A stretch of 64,000 bases of DNA from Avena insularis. Lineage: Eukaryota > Streptophyta > Magnoliopsida > Poales > Poaceae. Shown one piece after another: positions 1-10,834 of this stretch. The notes below the pieces were generated by a model. It had not been told where the DNA came from and searched no databases. It was given only the letters and a program-made list of their open reading frames with translations. The position numbers and the translations under genes are program-made. Where the stretch lies: the NCBI GenBank assembly GCA_023614405.1, contig CM042685.1:189568257-189632256 (forward strand), read 5' to 3'. Positions within the stretch are counted from its first letter, which is position 1, and every line of letters starts with the position of its first letter.

Positions 1-1012
1 GTGAGTAGTTCACCCTTGGACTATGGGTCCATACAATAGCTAGATGGTTGTTTATCCTCCTTTGTGCTATCATGTTTAGATCTTGTGAGCTCCGTTCATG
101 ATCAAGATCATATATTTGTAATCCTACATGTTGTGTTTGCGCGGATCCTATGGATATTGAGATACTATGTCGGATTGATTATTGATTCTATCATGTCTAT
201 GTTATTTGTGATCTTGCATGCTCTTCGTTGCTAGTAGATACTTTGGCCAAGTAGATGCTTGTAACTCCAAGACGGAGTATTTATGATCGATAGTAGGTTC
301 ATGCCTCTAGTAATCTAATCTGGGAGAGTGACAAAAACTTCTAAGGTTGTAGATGTGTTGTTGCTACTAGGGAGAAAACAAAAATCCTTTGTCCAAGGGC
401 AATTGTATTGTTTACTTTACACACTTTGTTTAATGCAATTATCTGTTGCTTGCAACTTAATACTGGAAGGGGTTCGGATGATAACCTGAAGGTGGATTAT
501 TAGTCATAGATGCAGTTGGATTATGGTCTATGTATTATGTTGTAATGCCTAAAGAAATCTCGTAGAGATCAAGATGTCTACTATATGCATTGTTATGCAT
601 TTTCAATCTGTCAATTGCCCTGCTGTAATTTGTTCACCCAGCATGTTATTTATCTTATGGAGAACACCTCTAGTGAACTGTGGACCCCGGTCCATTCCTT
701 ACCATTGATATACCATCTACTTTTTACCGTTTACTATTTACTTTCTACAAGCAATCACTATCTTCCACACTACACGTTTAATCATTTGTTTTTAGCAAAC
801 CAGTGAGATTGACAACCTCACTGTAAGTTGGGGCAAAGTATTGTCGATTGTGTTGTGCAGGTTCCAAGTTGCTAGCAACACCTTGGAGTTGTTTCCTTAC
901 TTCTACTGGTTCGATAACCTTAGTTTTATAACTGAGAGAAACTTGCTGATGTGCTCATCATACCTTTCTCTTGGGGTTCCCAACAAGCTCTACATATCTG
1001 AGCCATCAAGCA
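1..1012 (+). repeat. LTR (3' portion) of an Athila-like Gypsy element
   Basis: AT-rich non-coding sequence ending in CA at 1011-1012, a few bases before a recognisable primer-binding site and a gag reading frame. That order defines it as the 3' part of a 5' LTR; its beginning lies left of the window. Short ORFs inside are not credible genes. The Athila-like assignment rests on the downstream PBS and gag, not on the LTR itself. The matching 3' LTR is not in the window because the element is broken at about 2242. Confidence 0.7.
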
Positions 1013-1018
1013 CTTTTC

Positions 1019-1036
1019 TGGCGCCGTTGCCGGGGA
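1019..1036 (+). other. Primer-binding site of the left-edge Gypsy element
   Basis: TGGCGCCGTTGCCGGGGA lies six bases after the LTR end. This 18-mer is a widespread plant Gypsy PBS; I recall it as pairing with the 3' end of tRNA-Asp, which was not checked. It would prime minus-strand DNA synthesis. Confidence 0.8.
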
Positions 1037-1299
1037 GTTATGGATAGCTTCAATCTCTTCCTTCTCGTCAATCACTTTTTTCAGGGAAGAAGATTCTTGC
1101 AAGGGGAGTCTCTCACAACAAATCTCTTTACTTTGTTTTTGTTTTGCTTGTTTCTTTTTATGAAAAATACAAAAAAATTACTTGTACTAGTTTGTTTCTT
1201 TTTATCAAAAACACAAAAAAATTAGTTCCTGCTTTAGTTTCTATTTCTGTTGGCTTGCTTTAATCCTGCAAAAATGAATACCCCTGAAAACACCAAGTT

Positions 1300-2242
1300 G
1301 TGTTCACTAGCACAAACAACAATGATTTTATGTGTACACATATTGCTCCACCTGTTCCTAAAGCTACTTTCTTTGACATTAAACCTGCTTTGCTTAATTT
1401 TGTTATGAAAAAGCAATTTTCTGGTGCTAGTTCTGATGATGCTGCTGCTCACCTTAATAATTTTGTTAAACTTTGTGAGATGCAAAAATAAAAGGATGTA
1501 GATGGAGATATTATTAAGCTTAAATTGTTTCTTTTCTCTCTGAGAGGAAGACCTAAAAAATGGTTGCTATCTTTGACTAGAAATAGTATTGATTCTTGGA
1601 TTAAATGCAAAGATGCTTTTATTGGAAAATATTACCCTCCTGCTAAGATTATATCTATGAGAAGTGAAATAATGAAATTTAAACAATTTGATAATGAACA
1701 TGTTGCTGAAGCTTGGGAAAAAATAAAAATCTTTGGTAAAGAATTGCCCCACTCATGGACTGACTTCTTGGATTATTATCCAAATCTTTTATGCAGGACT
1801 AAATTTTTCTTTAAGAAATCTGTTGGATTCTGCTGCTGGAGGTACCTTTATAACCATTACTTTAGATGTTGTAACAAAGCTCCTTAATAATATAGTGGTT
1901 AATTATTCTAGATGGCACACTGAGAGAGCTCCACAAGGTAAGAAGGTAAACTATATTGAAAAAATCTCCTCCTTGAGTGATAAAATTGATGTTATTATGT
2001 ATATGCTTGTTAATGGAAAATCTCATATTGATTCAAATAATGTTCATTTAGCCTCTTTGGTTGCTCAAGAAGAGAAAGTTGATGTGAACTTTATTAGAAA
2101 TAATAATTTTGGAAATAATATTTATGGTAATAATAATTATAGGCCATATTCTCCTAATAATAGCAATAATTATCATGGTAAAGTTAGAATGCCTAGTGAA
2201 GAAAGAATTATGGAAGTTGAAAGATCCATTAAAAACTTCATG
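1300..2242 (+). pseudogene. Broken gag of an Athila-like Gypsy element
   Basis: The frame from 1300 reads as a retrotransposon gag (capsid) domain, with segments such as KKWLLSLTRNSIDSW and AEAWEKIKIFGKELPHSW. It is interrupted by a TAA at about 1489-1491 and a frameshift near 1780-1800, after which the other frame continues (LRNLLDSAAGGTF). It ends in a region rich in Asn and Tyr (about 2100-2170). At 2242 the reading frame runs into unrelated GC-rich DNA, so protease and pol are absent. Gag would package RNA into cytoplasmic particles; this copy cannot encode a full one. The first start is probably just upstream (ATG at 1274, different frame), so 1300 is only where the recognisable frame opens. 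Confidence 0.75.
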
Positions 2243-2410
2243 CAAAAGAAGCGCGCACAACCGTGTGCGGGGCAAAGATTTAACGAGTGGCGCGCGCCGA
2301 AGTGGCGACGGTTGGGTTTGACGTGTGGCGCGCGATTTAACGAGCGGTCAAGCGTGCACTGAACGGTGCGTCAAAAGAAGCGCGCACAACCGTGTGCGGG
2401 GCAAAGATTT
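2243..2410. repeat. 39-bp exact direct repeat pair (2243-2281 and 2372-2410)
   Basis: The two copies, starting CAAAAGAAGCGCGCACAACC and ending GGGGCAAAGATTT, are identical over 39 bases and offset by 129 bases. The sequence between them repeats shorter GC-rich words (GCGCGCG, ATTTAACGAG). The first copy starts exactly where gag ends. Confidence 0.9.
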
Positions 2411-2521
2411 TCCCGCACGCGGGAAGACATCACGTCTATTGGAGGGCGTGGCATCGGTTCTTGCGCTGAAAAAGTTGTTTTTAGTGGGCACGAGGTTTTC
2501 CAGCGACGGCTGGAGTTGCTC
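2243..2521. mobile_element. Truncated PIF/Harbinger (Tourist-like) fragment, right end preserved
   Basis: An abrupt change from AT-rich gag to CpG-rich sequence occurs at 2243. The block ends in GGCTGGAGTTGCTC followed by TAA. Read on the other strand this is GAGCAACTCCAGCC, close to the terminus of the intact PIF/Harbinger element at 5038 (GAGCATCTCTAGCC), with a TTA-type flank. No matching left terminus is seen at 2243, so the element is truncated or fused. It contains a 39-bp direct repeat. Confidence 0.4.
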
Positions 2522-2560
2522 TAAGTACCGTCGTGTTTGCTTGCTCAGCTCATTATTTCA

Positions 2561-2679
2561 CTCCAATCCAAATTAATTGGCTCAAATTTGTCAAAATATA
2601 GATAAATCTAATACTAAATTATATCTAAATACAACCGAATTAAGATAAATTGAAGTCAACTAAGTTGAATCGAAAGGAG
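2561..2679. mobile_element. Degenerate Stowaway-like MITE
   Basis: The left end CTCCAATCCAAATTAATTGG and the reverse complement of the right end (CTCCTTTCGATTCAACTTAG) are recognisably similar inverted ends. The right flank is TA and the left flank is CA, so the expected TA duplication is only half preserved. Length is about 119 bp with no coding capacity. An old, decayed copy is the likeliest reading. Confidence 0.45.
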
Positions 2680-3249
2680 TACTTAATTCGCTGATGCTGC
2701 ATGCAGGCGAGATTTGGCTTAGGCTAACTTTAGCATCTTAATTAGTCGTCCACCAAGTAGTAGATGCAAGAAAGTTCCAAGCATTTCGTTACGCTAGGCA
2801 ATAGAGTGTTTTGTGTTTAACTAACGTGTTTTTTTAATCTCTTTTAATCTATCTAACTGTGTCGCCATTATGTCACTCGAGATAATGTCTCATGTCTCGA
2901 TTTGAGATAATGTCTCCATAAAAAGATGCTCCTCGATGTTAAATCTATTCATTTATGAATGTTAAAAAAAATGTACAAACACGAAAGTTGTGTGAAACGG
3001 TGACGCGAAGCTATATCTCGAACGGAATTTCAAACGGTCATGCGTGTATGACAAATTTGAGAAAATTCTTCCAAACTACGAATAATTATGAACACAAAAA
3101 AAAAACTCTAAGAAGTCAACGAAACTAGAAACTCGTTGTGGGAATGGAATCACAATGTTGATATTTATCTTTTCCATATACAACTTACTTTTACCGGTGC
3201 ATCGATCAGAAGCAATTAAGTTATGCATGTTAAGTAAGCAAAAGTTATA
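2680..3249. other. Intergenic, no recognisable feature
   Basis: AT-rich sequence with no ORF, RNA gene or terminal repeats that I can support. It contains two near-copies of a short word (GAGATAATGTCTC, about 2879-2915). Confidence 0.5.
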
Positions 3250-3464
3250 CTTCCTTCGTCTCAGTTTATAAGACTTACGCGTATTTCTAGGTTGACAAAT
3301 TAACCAACTTAGCATGAGGTACATACGATAAAAACTATATTATTAGAAACTTCAAATGTTCTATTTTCTAATGATATAATTTTTATATTATATAATTCAT
3401 ATTATATAGCTCATGCGGACAATCTAGATATACGCGTAAGTCTTATAAACTGGGATAGAGGTAG
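3250..3464. mobile_element. Stowaway-type MITE (215 bp) with TA target duplication
   Basis: Inverted termini of about 34 bp: the left end CTTCCTTCGTCTCAG is followed by TTTATAAGACTTACGCGTA, and the right end in reverse complement is CTACCTCTATCCCAG followed by the same 19 bases. TA dinucleotides flank both sides (3248-3249 and 3465-3466). It is non-coding and would depend on a Tc1/Mariner transposase elsewhere. Confidence 0.88.
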
Positions 3465-3466
3465 TA

Positions 3467-4830
3467 CCTTGGTTGCTTTGAAAGAGTCAAAGTTTGCATG
3501 GCTGGGCCGTGGCTTCGTTGAAACGCTCAATTTTCGCGTTTTTAGCTGACCAACTTTTATGCTGTTTTAAGACTTGTGTTATAAGAAAAATGCATGTGAC
3601 TCGGTAAAACAAATATGCTAATTTTTCTAACCAGATACGAGAAAGACCTTTATGGGCAAACAAACACGCCCTAAAACGGATACGCGCTTTGGATGGGCAA
3701 GCGACGGCCTATTCCGCTCTATAAACTTGCCAATTGTCGTCCCTCTCAGGTCTCAATGCGACAGGGGAAAGCAGAATATAACCATTGTGTAAAGAACAAA
3801 TATACATTGGTAGCCTATGGATGGCGTTGTGAAACTCTCGCTTCACCGCCTATGTTCATGTGATATCAGCACAAATACCATCACTTCATGCATATAGCTC
3901 TCCTTGGAAATATGTTTTCGTTCCGCTATGTTAATATAGCAAACCGTCCGATACAACGATACATCTGCTTGGGCCTCAGCACAATCATGCCCAAACGAAA
4001 AAAACATAGAGAAATAAAAGAGAAAACAATGCTAACAATAGAAAATCAACTAAACAAAGATGGCTCGCAACCATTGCGCCCACCATAGAAGCCCAACCAC
4101 GTGCCGAGAACTCTGTCTGAACCATCGTGTATCAAGCAACACCTTTAAGAAGGAGAGCGACGAGGACGACGTTGCTTTCTGGACATGTCCTAGGGTTTCC
4201 CCGTATGCGGAGGTAAGCGAGAAAGGGGTACACCCTACGACCTCCAAGAAGGAATGGCAACACCCGCAGGTGTCACCTCGTCTGTGTCAGAATACCGATA
4301 GGGATTTCCCTCGACCCCTAAAAGAACCACTACCCCGAGCGCTTCGAAGTTAGCCACCCAACAAAGAAGCCCACCAACATGTGTCACCACTGTCTTGATG
4401 ATGTCTCACTGAGAACACCATCGCGAGGCCTAGAGGGCCGCGCCACCATGCCGGAATCCACCCATGCCGTGTCGGGTCACCCTACCACCTCGTAGGACTA
4501 TTGCCGCCTAGGAGCACCACTCAGGGGAAGCCAGCCCCACGCGAAAACCACCGACGAGGGAGAAGCAGGAGGTCCGCCGGCTCCGGCGCCGCCCGGGCCT
4601 TGCCTGGTGACAACATGAGAGAAGGGAAGGTGGGCGTGCTGGAGGAGGGGGAGTTGACGTCGAGGTCATGTCGCCCGTGGGGGATGACGGGGTCATGAGA
4701 GGTTTTCGTATGTCTAATTTTGAAGGGGACACGCAGTAAAAATGATAGCAACTTCACAGTGGAGACAGACCATGTGTGACTTCTCTTTTTACATGTGAGA
4801 CCGTGTGTGATTTGAAGGCACGAGGAACAT
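3467..4830. other. Unassigned sequence, no supported gene
   Basis: Short ORFs at 3888-4088, 4060-4353 and 4501-4698 overlap in several frames and show no recognisable domain. The part after about 4050 is GC-richer and could be an old transposon or gene fragment, but I recognise nothing specific. Confidence 0.5.
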
Positions 4831-5037
4831 TTTCCAACCAGGCCCGGCCCTGGGGCAGGGCTGGCGGGGCAGCCGCCCTGGGCCTCCAAAAACATAGGGG
4901 ACTTAGGTAGGCGGTGTTTACTGTTGCATTGGACCCCGTCACAAACGACCGCATGCACATAGACTGAGATGAGATCGGGGCTTGCACCAAAAAAGATTAG
5001 ATCGGGAATACCTTGCTTCCTCTATGTGAACCCGTTA

Positions 5038-6855
5038 GAGCATCTCTAGCCAAACACACAAATTCAGTTAGCTACACATTTTTTTTTTGCATTTGTGCGG
5101 CTAAACCACACCTAATCAAACGCGCATCGGCTTTAGCCATGCAAAAATTTGGGAGCCCCTCTCCTAAAATCGGCTCCAACTTTCCTATTTTTGCGCGGTG
5201 GTTGAGTGGATGAGCAAAACCTATCCTTTATTTTTCCCGCCGATACCTCCTGCCCAAAATCGCTGCCCCTCGCCGCCGGCGCCACTATCGGCCCCGTCTC
5301 GCTCGCAATGGGGCTGCTGGACGATTCCTCCTCACCGCCTGAGCTTTCCCGCGGCTCGACGCCACCGGAATCGACGCATGCGACCCCTCCAATGTCGCGG
5401 AAGAGGCTCGGCACCATCGGCGTTGTGCGGTCGAAGGCACAGTAGGGGAAGGCCGGTGGGAAGGCCGAAAACCCGGTAGCGATGGCGACGAAGGTGGGCA
5501 AGCCGCCCTTGCGCCGGTGTTGAACAACCCGCGGGCACGGAGGCCGACGGAGGCCATGAAAGTGCTCGCCGATGCGGCGGCACAAAATAAGAAGAGAAAG
5601 GATACGGCATCGGCTACGCCAACTCTAGTGTCAAAGGTTGCTCGCACGGCGCCTCCTTCGACGTCCACCGCCAGGCCGACGACGCGTACAGCCTGCGCAG
5701 CTCCCGGTCGATGCGATGGCCGCTAGGTGAATTGCTCGAGCAACCATGGTATGAAATTCTTTCCAAACTCGGACACAGTGTTGCTACATTGAGGTTTGTT
5801 TGATGCATTGTTCAATTTGTAGTGCCACCGAGCATGGCATCGCCGAGTTCCCGTCAACCTTGGATGACTCGCGCGTGGAAGGTATCGATGATCTCCACTA
5901 TGACATTGATGATCAAGAGGTGGCTGAGGATGTGCAATAAAAGGAGGTGGCCGAAGATGAGGAAGAAGAGGAGGTGGTCGAGGTGACACAAACCTCACAA
6001 GCCTAGGGCCAAAACAAAAGGAGCTCCAACTACAACGACGAAGTGGACGTTGCTCTATGCATGCGTGGATGAATGTCTCCATGATGCAACCGTCAGTGTT
6101 GATCAATGCAAGGACAAGTTTTGGAAAAGAATGGAAGATTACTACAATGATGTGGTGACTTGTGAATCCAACCACACTCAAGGGTCTCTTCAACATCGTT
6201 GGGGCACAATTCTTGAGCAATGCAACAGTTGGAATGGCGTTGTTGACCAAGTGAACCTAACACCACCTAGTGGAATGAGCTCAAGATGTTGGAGGAGGAT
6301 AAGTGGCGGTCCAAAATTGGTGGTGAAGAAAAGAAGAATTGCACTCGAGGAAGAGAGAGTAGCCAAGGAGAAGAAGATCGAAGAACAAAGGCTTGCTATT
6401 GAGGCGGACAAGTTGGAAAAGGAGAAGGAGGATGCCGACCGCTCTATCATGTTCATAAATCCAAATGACATGGATGAAACGGCTAGGATCTTTTGGGACC
6501 ACACTGGTTCGAAGATCTTGGCCCAAATGGGTGGTGGTGGTGACCAAGGTGGTGGCCGAGGAAGTGATTGAGGTGGTGATGAATTCCACAACATAAGCTT
6601 AAAATATCGTGTTATTGGATCATTTGTCTCTTTTTTGTATGATCCATATGTGTTTGAACTTGGTAACTGTAATATGTTGAACTATTGCTGCATTTGATGA
6701 TTGCAAGATTTGAAATTTCAGCTTAAATTTTTTTGGGGAATTAAATTTAGGAGTACGGTTTGACGGCGCCATTCTTTAGATGAGCAAACTTTTGCCCATC
6801 AAAAATAAGAAAGCATTTGCATGGCTAAGTGATGCACATTCGGCTAAAGATGCTC
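5038..6855 (+). mobile_element. PIF/Harbinger element nested in the hAT element
   Basis: The left terminus GAGCATCTCTAGCCAAA and the reverse complement of the right terminus GAGCATCTTTAGCCGAA are inverted repeats. TTA flanks both sides (5035-5037 and 6856-6858), the 3-bp duplication typical of PIF/Harbinger. It is 1818 bp long, carries a remnant of the Myb/SANT-like ORF1, and shows no DDE transposase ORF, so it is probably non-autonomous. Confidence 0.87.
5517..6571 (+). pseudogene. PIF/Harbinger ORF1 (Myb/SANT-like) remnant
   Basis: The clearest part is the 173-residue frame at 6050-6571. It has a trihelix/Myb-like segment (DKFWKRMEDYYNDV, then QHRWGTILEQ), a charged coiled coil rich in Glu/Lys/Arg (residues about 95-140) and a Gly-rich tail. 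This is the layout of plant PIF/Harbinger ORF1 and related NAM-associated proteins, which bind DNA and act with the transposase in the nucleus. The beginning of the Myb-like domain lies in a different frame just upstream (about 6022-6052), so a frameshift splits it. A basic Ala/Lys-rich frame at 5517-5726 may be its N-terminal region. It is not expected to be functional. Confidence 0.6.
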
Positions 6856-7381
6856 TTATCTATTCTAAAAATGGCAAATCGCTGAAACAACTCTCGCCAT
6901 GGCCAGGCGTCAATAGATTGACAGCATACCATCAGTGATCTGAACCGCTGCCGGACTTCTTCTAGTAGCCAACAAAACTCGCCGTGCTTGATTAGGCGCC
7001 GCCGCACGTCCTTCCTACCATTCGTCAAGTCCACGCGCATCCTCGCCGTTGCCTCCATGCAGTCCGACTTCTCCTAAGATCATTTTCTCCCCGTTCACTA
7101 ATTTGCGTTTTCTCCCCATGGACAATAAATCAATCTGATCTCTCCAGCCGTTATTCACTTATGCCTATTTCTATTTTAGATTTATTTACAACCAAACAAA
7201 AGAATGCAATGGTTTTTAATGTGTGCCACATTAATTTTCCTTACTGAATCCCATCTCTTACTTACTACTCGTTATGGGCAATCTAATTATAAAGATGGCT
7301 ATATTATTGTTTCTTTAGGGGCAACACAACCTGATATCAAATATGCATGGTCACTTCCGTTCAATTTCATGGTCAACACAA

Positions 7382-7526
7382 CACTGTACTGAAATATGCT
7401 CGCATCTGGTTCAGAATGATCACATATATTGACTAGTTCATTTCAGCAATTATCTATTAATTTATTTTACGCATGCTAAAATTTGTCTTGTAACAGCACA
7501 TCACTGTACTGAAATATGCTCGCATC
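7382..7526. repeat. 25-bp exact direct repeat inside the hAT element
   Basis: CACTGTACTGAAATATGCTC followed by GCATC occurs at 7382-7406 and again at 7502-7526, exactly 120 bases apart. The intervening sequence is not itself repeated. Confidence 0.9.
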
Positions 7527-7796
7527 CCATGTTGGCCTTTGTTTCCAAGAAATTGTTGGATGTGGGATTGTGATTAATATCGCCCGTGATTGTGCATCTG
7601 TGGATGTCACGAGAAATTTCTATATATTTGATACAAATATTGCTTTTGGAAGCATTCTAAGATTTTTATTGGCAACATTTCATATAAATATAATACTACT
7701 ATTAGTTTGATATATCCATATAAAGGGCTCATTGTTCTAGTTTCATCACTGGCCTTTAAAATCTTATGACCGGCCCTGTTTCCAACTCCCTGCCAC

Positions 7797-10700
7797 TTGC
7801 ATTCATATTGTCATATCATATTTGTCTTGCACAAAAAGTTTTAAACCAAAAATCCAAATAAAACCATTAATATGCCCATTTTATTAATCATATGTGGCAT
7901 GGTTTTATTTTATTTTCAAAGGACCAAACTGAATTTGAATGGAAAAGTGTGTTTGTCACACTTTAGAGTGCTAAGTTCACTGTATAAAAATCTAGAGAAG
8001 ATTTGAAATCAAACTTGTTTGAATTAAGATTTGAAAATCATTTCTGAAAAATCAAATAAAAAAGAAAAGGAGAAGAGAAAAAAATAAAACAACTCAGCTA
8101 CCTATTCGGCCTAGAGCCAGAAACGGCCCAGCAGCCCACCCGGGCCATTCCCCCTCCCCCTCTCTCTCTCACGTGCACTAGCCCTACCCCGCTGTCACTG
8201 CCACTGGGCCATGCACCACCTCAGTACCTTCTTCCCCAAAGCCACGCGCAGACGTCGTCGCCGCCCGTTTTCTCCCCCATCAACGCCGCGTTGATTTTGG
8301 GCTTAATTGCCATTGAACCTCTGCGTAATTCTCTCGTCCCCGCCGGCTACTTAACCCCCACACCGCCGCGGTCATTTCCCCCCAAACAATCACGCTCAAT
8401 CGCCGCCAGGCTGCTCGCAATTCGACCTACACCGCCGCTGCCCGACGAACTACGACGAGGTATTCTGGTGAGTGTCGTGCTCGCGCCTGCCCCTCGTTCA
8501 TACGGTGTTGATCCTCTGCCCCTTGTGCATCTTCTGACACCACTGGTTCGTCCTGTACTGGCCTAGGTCATCGACTTCGTCAAACACCGTGAGCACCCGA
8601 CGCTGCCCTCGTCTCCGGCGAGCAATTCTGGTAAGATGCGACCACCCCTTGACCCCTAGTTCAACCTCACTGGTTCGTCATGTACTGGCCTAGGTCTTTG
8701 TCACACGCTGATACCTCTGGCTTGCGCTAGGGTGAACTAGAACGTCGCCTCCGTCGCCGTCTGCATGAAGCCAACACTGCCCGCAACTCCGACGAGCCCC
8801 AGCGACCACAGCAGCTCGCCCCCGCCCGAACCAAGGCCACGTCGAGCTTCCTCGCGACCTTGCGACGCTGGTAAGCATCACCACAGCCCCTAGCCCCCTC
8901 TGGAATCGCCGGAGCACCACCGCCAGTAGCGCCGCCGCCGCCAGTGACCATGTGCGTCGCCGAACTTTGGTCGCGCGCGCTAGTGTCGTTAGATCTAGAT
9001 CTGACGCTGCGGACAGATTCACTTAACGAAACGGTATCGCCAATCTGAGCCACAGGATCTGACTTAAATCCTACGGTCCACGTTGGCCGGTCCGTGCGGA
9101 GCGGTACGAGCCAATCAGATGCGTCCATGTGTCTGAGAATTAGATTTAAAATCTGTTTTGAATCTATTAGGAATTTAAACTTGTAAAACTCATATATTTT
9201 GTTCTGTTTATCCAAAAAATACAAATAATATACCATTGTATTTAGAAAAATGAGCCCTACATTACTGTGGGATTAAATTTGTATGTTGCTTCCGGAAAAA
9301 TAGAATTTTATGCAGAACACTTTATAGGCATATTTTGACTATATAAAATGTTTATGAAACTGTTTTGAGGCAAATATAAGTTTGTTTAGACTTAAATTAG
9401 ATGGTTTTGTGTTCAGTACTGCTTGGTTAGACTTGTTAGTATAGAAAATTCATTCAATTGCATTTGCATGCATTCATATATATTTTTGCTTGATTATTTG
9501 AATGTGAATTTGGTGCTATTATTTTATGTGTAGATTTTGGTGCTAGTGGTGATTGTGAGTGTGAGGATTGTTGCTACTCCCCCAACTACTACCAAGGCAA
9601 CTGGTGCTTCATGTATTTTGTCCTATATTTTGGCTATGCACTAGTGATATTTTGAATAGGGCTTGGATGGAATTTTTGCTAAGTATATATATGCTCTGCC
9701 TTGGGAAATCCTAGTAGATGTAGTCTTAGTAGAATTTTCTCTAAGTTAAGACACTTGTTATGTTATCATGCTTAGCCTAGCTAGTAGCAAACAAGGGTGG
9801 AACATATTCATGCTATGGAAATTTTGCTAAGTCATGGACTTGTGTTTTGAGTAATAAAACAACTAAGCGAATGAATCACCTGGGTGGAATGGTATGTTGG
9901 TTTATGTTGAGTGGTTACACAAGGCTCATGTCTATGGTTTACCTTGTGTATCTCACTTGTGGAAAGACACCCAGGAACAAAGGGATTTGAGATACTTAGT
10001 GTTTAGAAGCTTCCAGTGCAACTACATGGCATATGGGCTCTACCTTGATCATATAGGTTGCAATAACTTAGCCAGATGGACAGTTGGTGGTAGGGTGATA
10101 GGTTGGAACGCGTCCATGGTGGTCTAAGGGAAGGCTTCTGAAAGGTCTCGTATCGATGCATATCGAGTCTTGTGGGGAAAGTGCACCACCTCTCGAGAGG
10201 GTAAAACCTAAGTACTTAGTCGTGTCCCCGGCAACGGACAATTTGAGCATCAAAGACATTGAAGCTATCAAGGATCTCCTCATCCCAATTTCTAAGTTAA
10301 AAACTTGTGGTTGAACAAGGGTAAAGGTTCACCAATGTCTATTGGTGGTTCCGTGGGTGTTTTTGACAAACAAAAACTTAGTGTTTTCAACTGATAAGAA
10401 AAACCTATTTTGAGCAAAGAAAGCCTAAGCTACACTTAGCCAAATTCATATAGATGTTAGTTACTACTATTCTACTAAGGTATCACTTGCCAATACAATT
10501 CTAAATGTATTGACCCACTGTGGCTGTAACTTATGATGTTGTAGTTTACTCTAATGGAGAATAGGGTTATGAGTCTACACTCAACATGCTTGCCTGTGGC
10601 ACATGAAGATGAAGACTTAGATATTTACTTTATGTTGTGAAATCTTGTATTAAGCCTTTGGCTATGGAGTTGTAAAAGACTATGTTTATCTCTGGAATGA

Positions 10701-10820
10701 CGATGTAATAAAGACCTTTGTATTTGTGTACTTCATCTTAAACTGTGGATGCTAGCATTTGATCCAGGGACTAGAATTGAAATCACATGGACCTTTACCT
10801 TATAAAGGTGGGGTCTTACA
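7797..10820 (+). repeat. 5' LTR of the Tekay-type element (5' end missing)
   Basis: It aligns with 25305-28267 nearly end to end and ends in TTACA directly before the PBS. The first ~38 bases present in the other LTR (from TGTAACATCCC) are replaced by unrelated sequence next to the hAT target duplication. The AT-rich first third is followed by a GC-rich block (8100-9050) that looks like a transcribed leader with splice-donor-like sites. ORFs inside are not credible genes. Confidence 0.85.
8468..8872 (+). promoter_or_regulatory. Candidate multi-intron leader in the LTR (splice sites)
   Basis: Three strong donor-like sites follow TTCTG, TTCTG and CGCTG: GTGAGT at 8468, GTAAGA at 8631 and GTAAGC at 8871. 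Acceptor-like sites lie between them: CCTAG at 8566 and 8693, and GCTAG at 8730. All three donors have counterparts in the other LTR (25965, 26128, 26356). This pattern fits short non-coding exons in the transcribed part of the LTR. It is an inference from consensus sequences only. Confidence 0.45.
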
Positions 10821-10822
10821 GA

Positions 10823-10834
10823 TGGTATCAGAGC
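10823..10834 (+). other. Primer-binding site of the Tekay-type element
   Basis: TGGTATCAGAGC begins two bases after the 5' LTR end. It is the standard complement to the 3' end of initiator Met tRNA used by many plant LTR elements. Confidence 0.9.

Larger units (their letters stand above)
4839..7778. mobile_element. hAT-superfamily element (non-autonomous) with 8-bp target duplication
   Basis: The left end CAGGCCCGGCC and the reverse complement of the right end CAGGGCCGGTC match at 9 of 11 positions. Both sides are flanked by the identical octamer TTTCCAAC (4831-4838 and 7779-7786), the 8-bp duplication expected for hAT transposition. The outer span is 2940 bp, but 5035-6858 is an inserted PIF/Harbinger element plus its duplication, leaving roughly 1.1 kb of hAT sequence. 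No hAT transposase (dimerisation domain) was seen in it, so it would need an external source. Confidence 0.82.

Noticed and set aside
2802..3675. Possible inverted termini TAGAGTGTTTTGTG and CAAACACGCCCTA
   Set aside because: The termini match only loosely and no 8-bp or 3-bp target duplication flanks them.
8690..9236. Minus-strand ORFs of 110 and 169 aa (and counterparts at 26055-26427)
   Set aside because: They lie in the GC-rich part of the LTR, overlap the plus-strand leader region and show no domain; they are shadows of LTR composition.
9894..10127. 77-aa plus-strand ORF shared by both LTRs (also 27314-27574)
   Set aside because: It is present twice only because it is in the LTR; no domain, and start and end are not supported by context.
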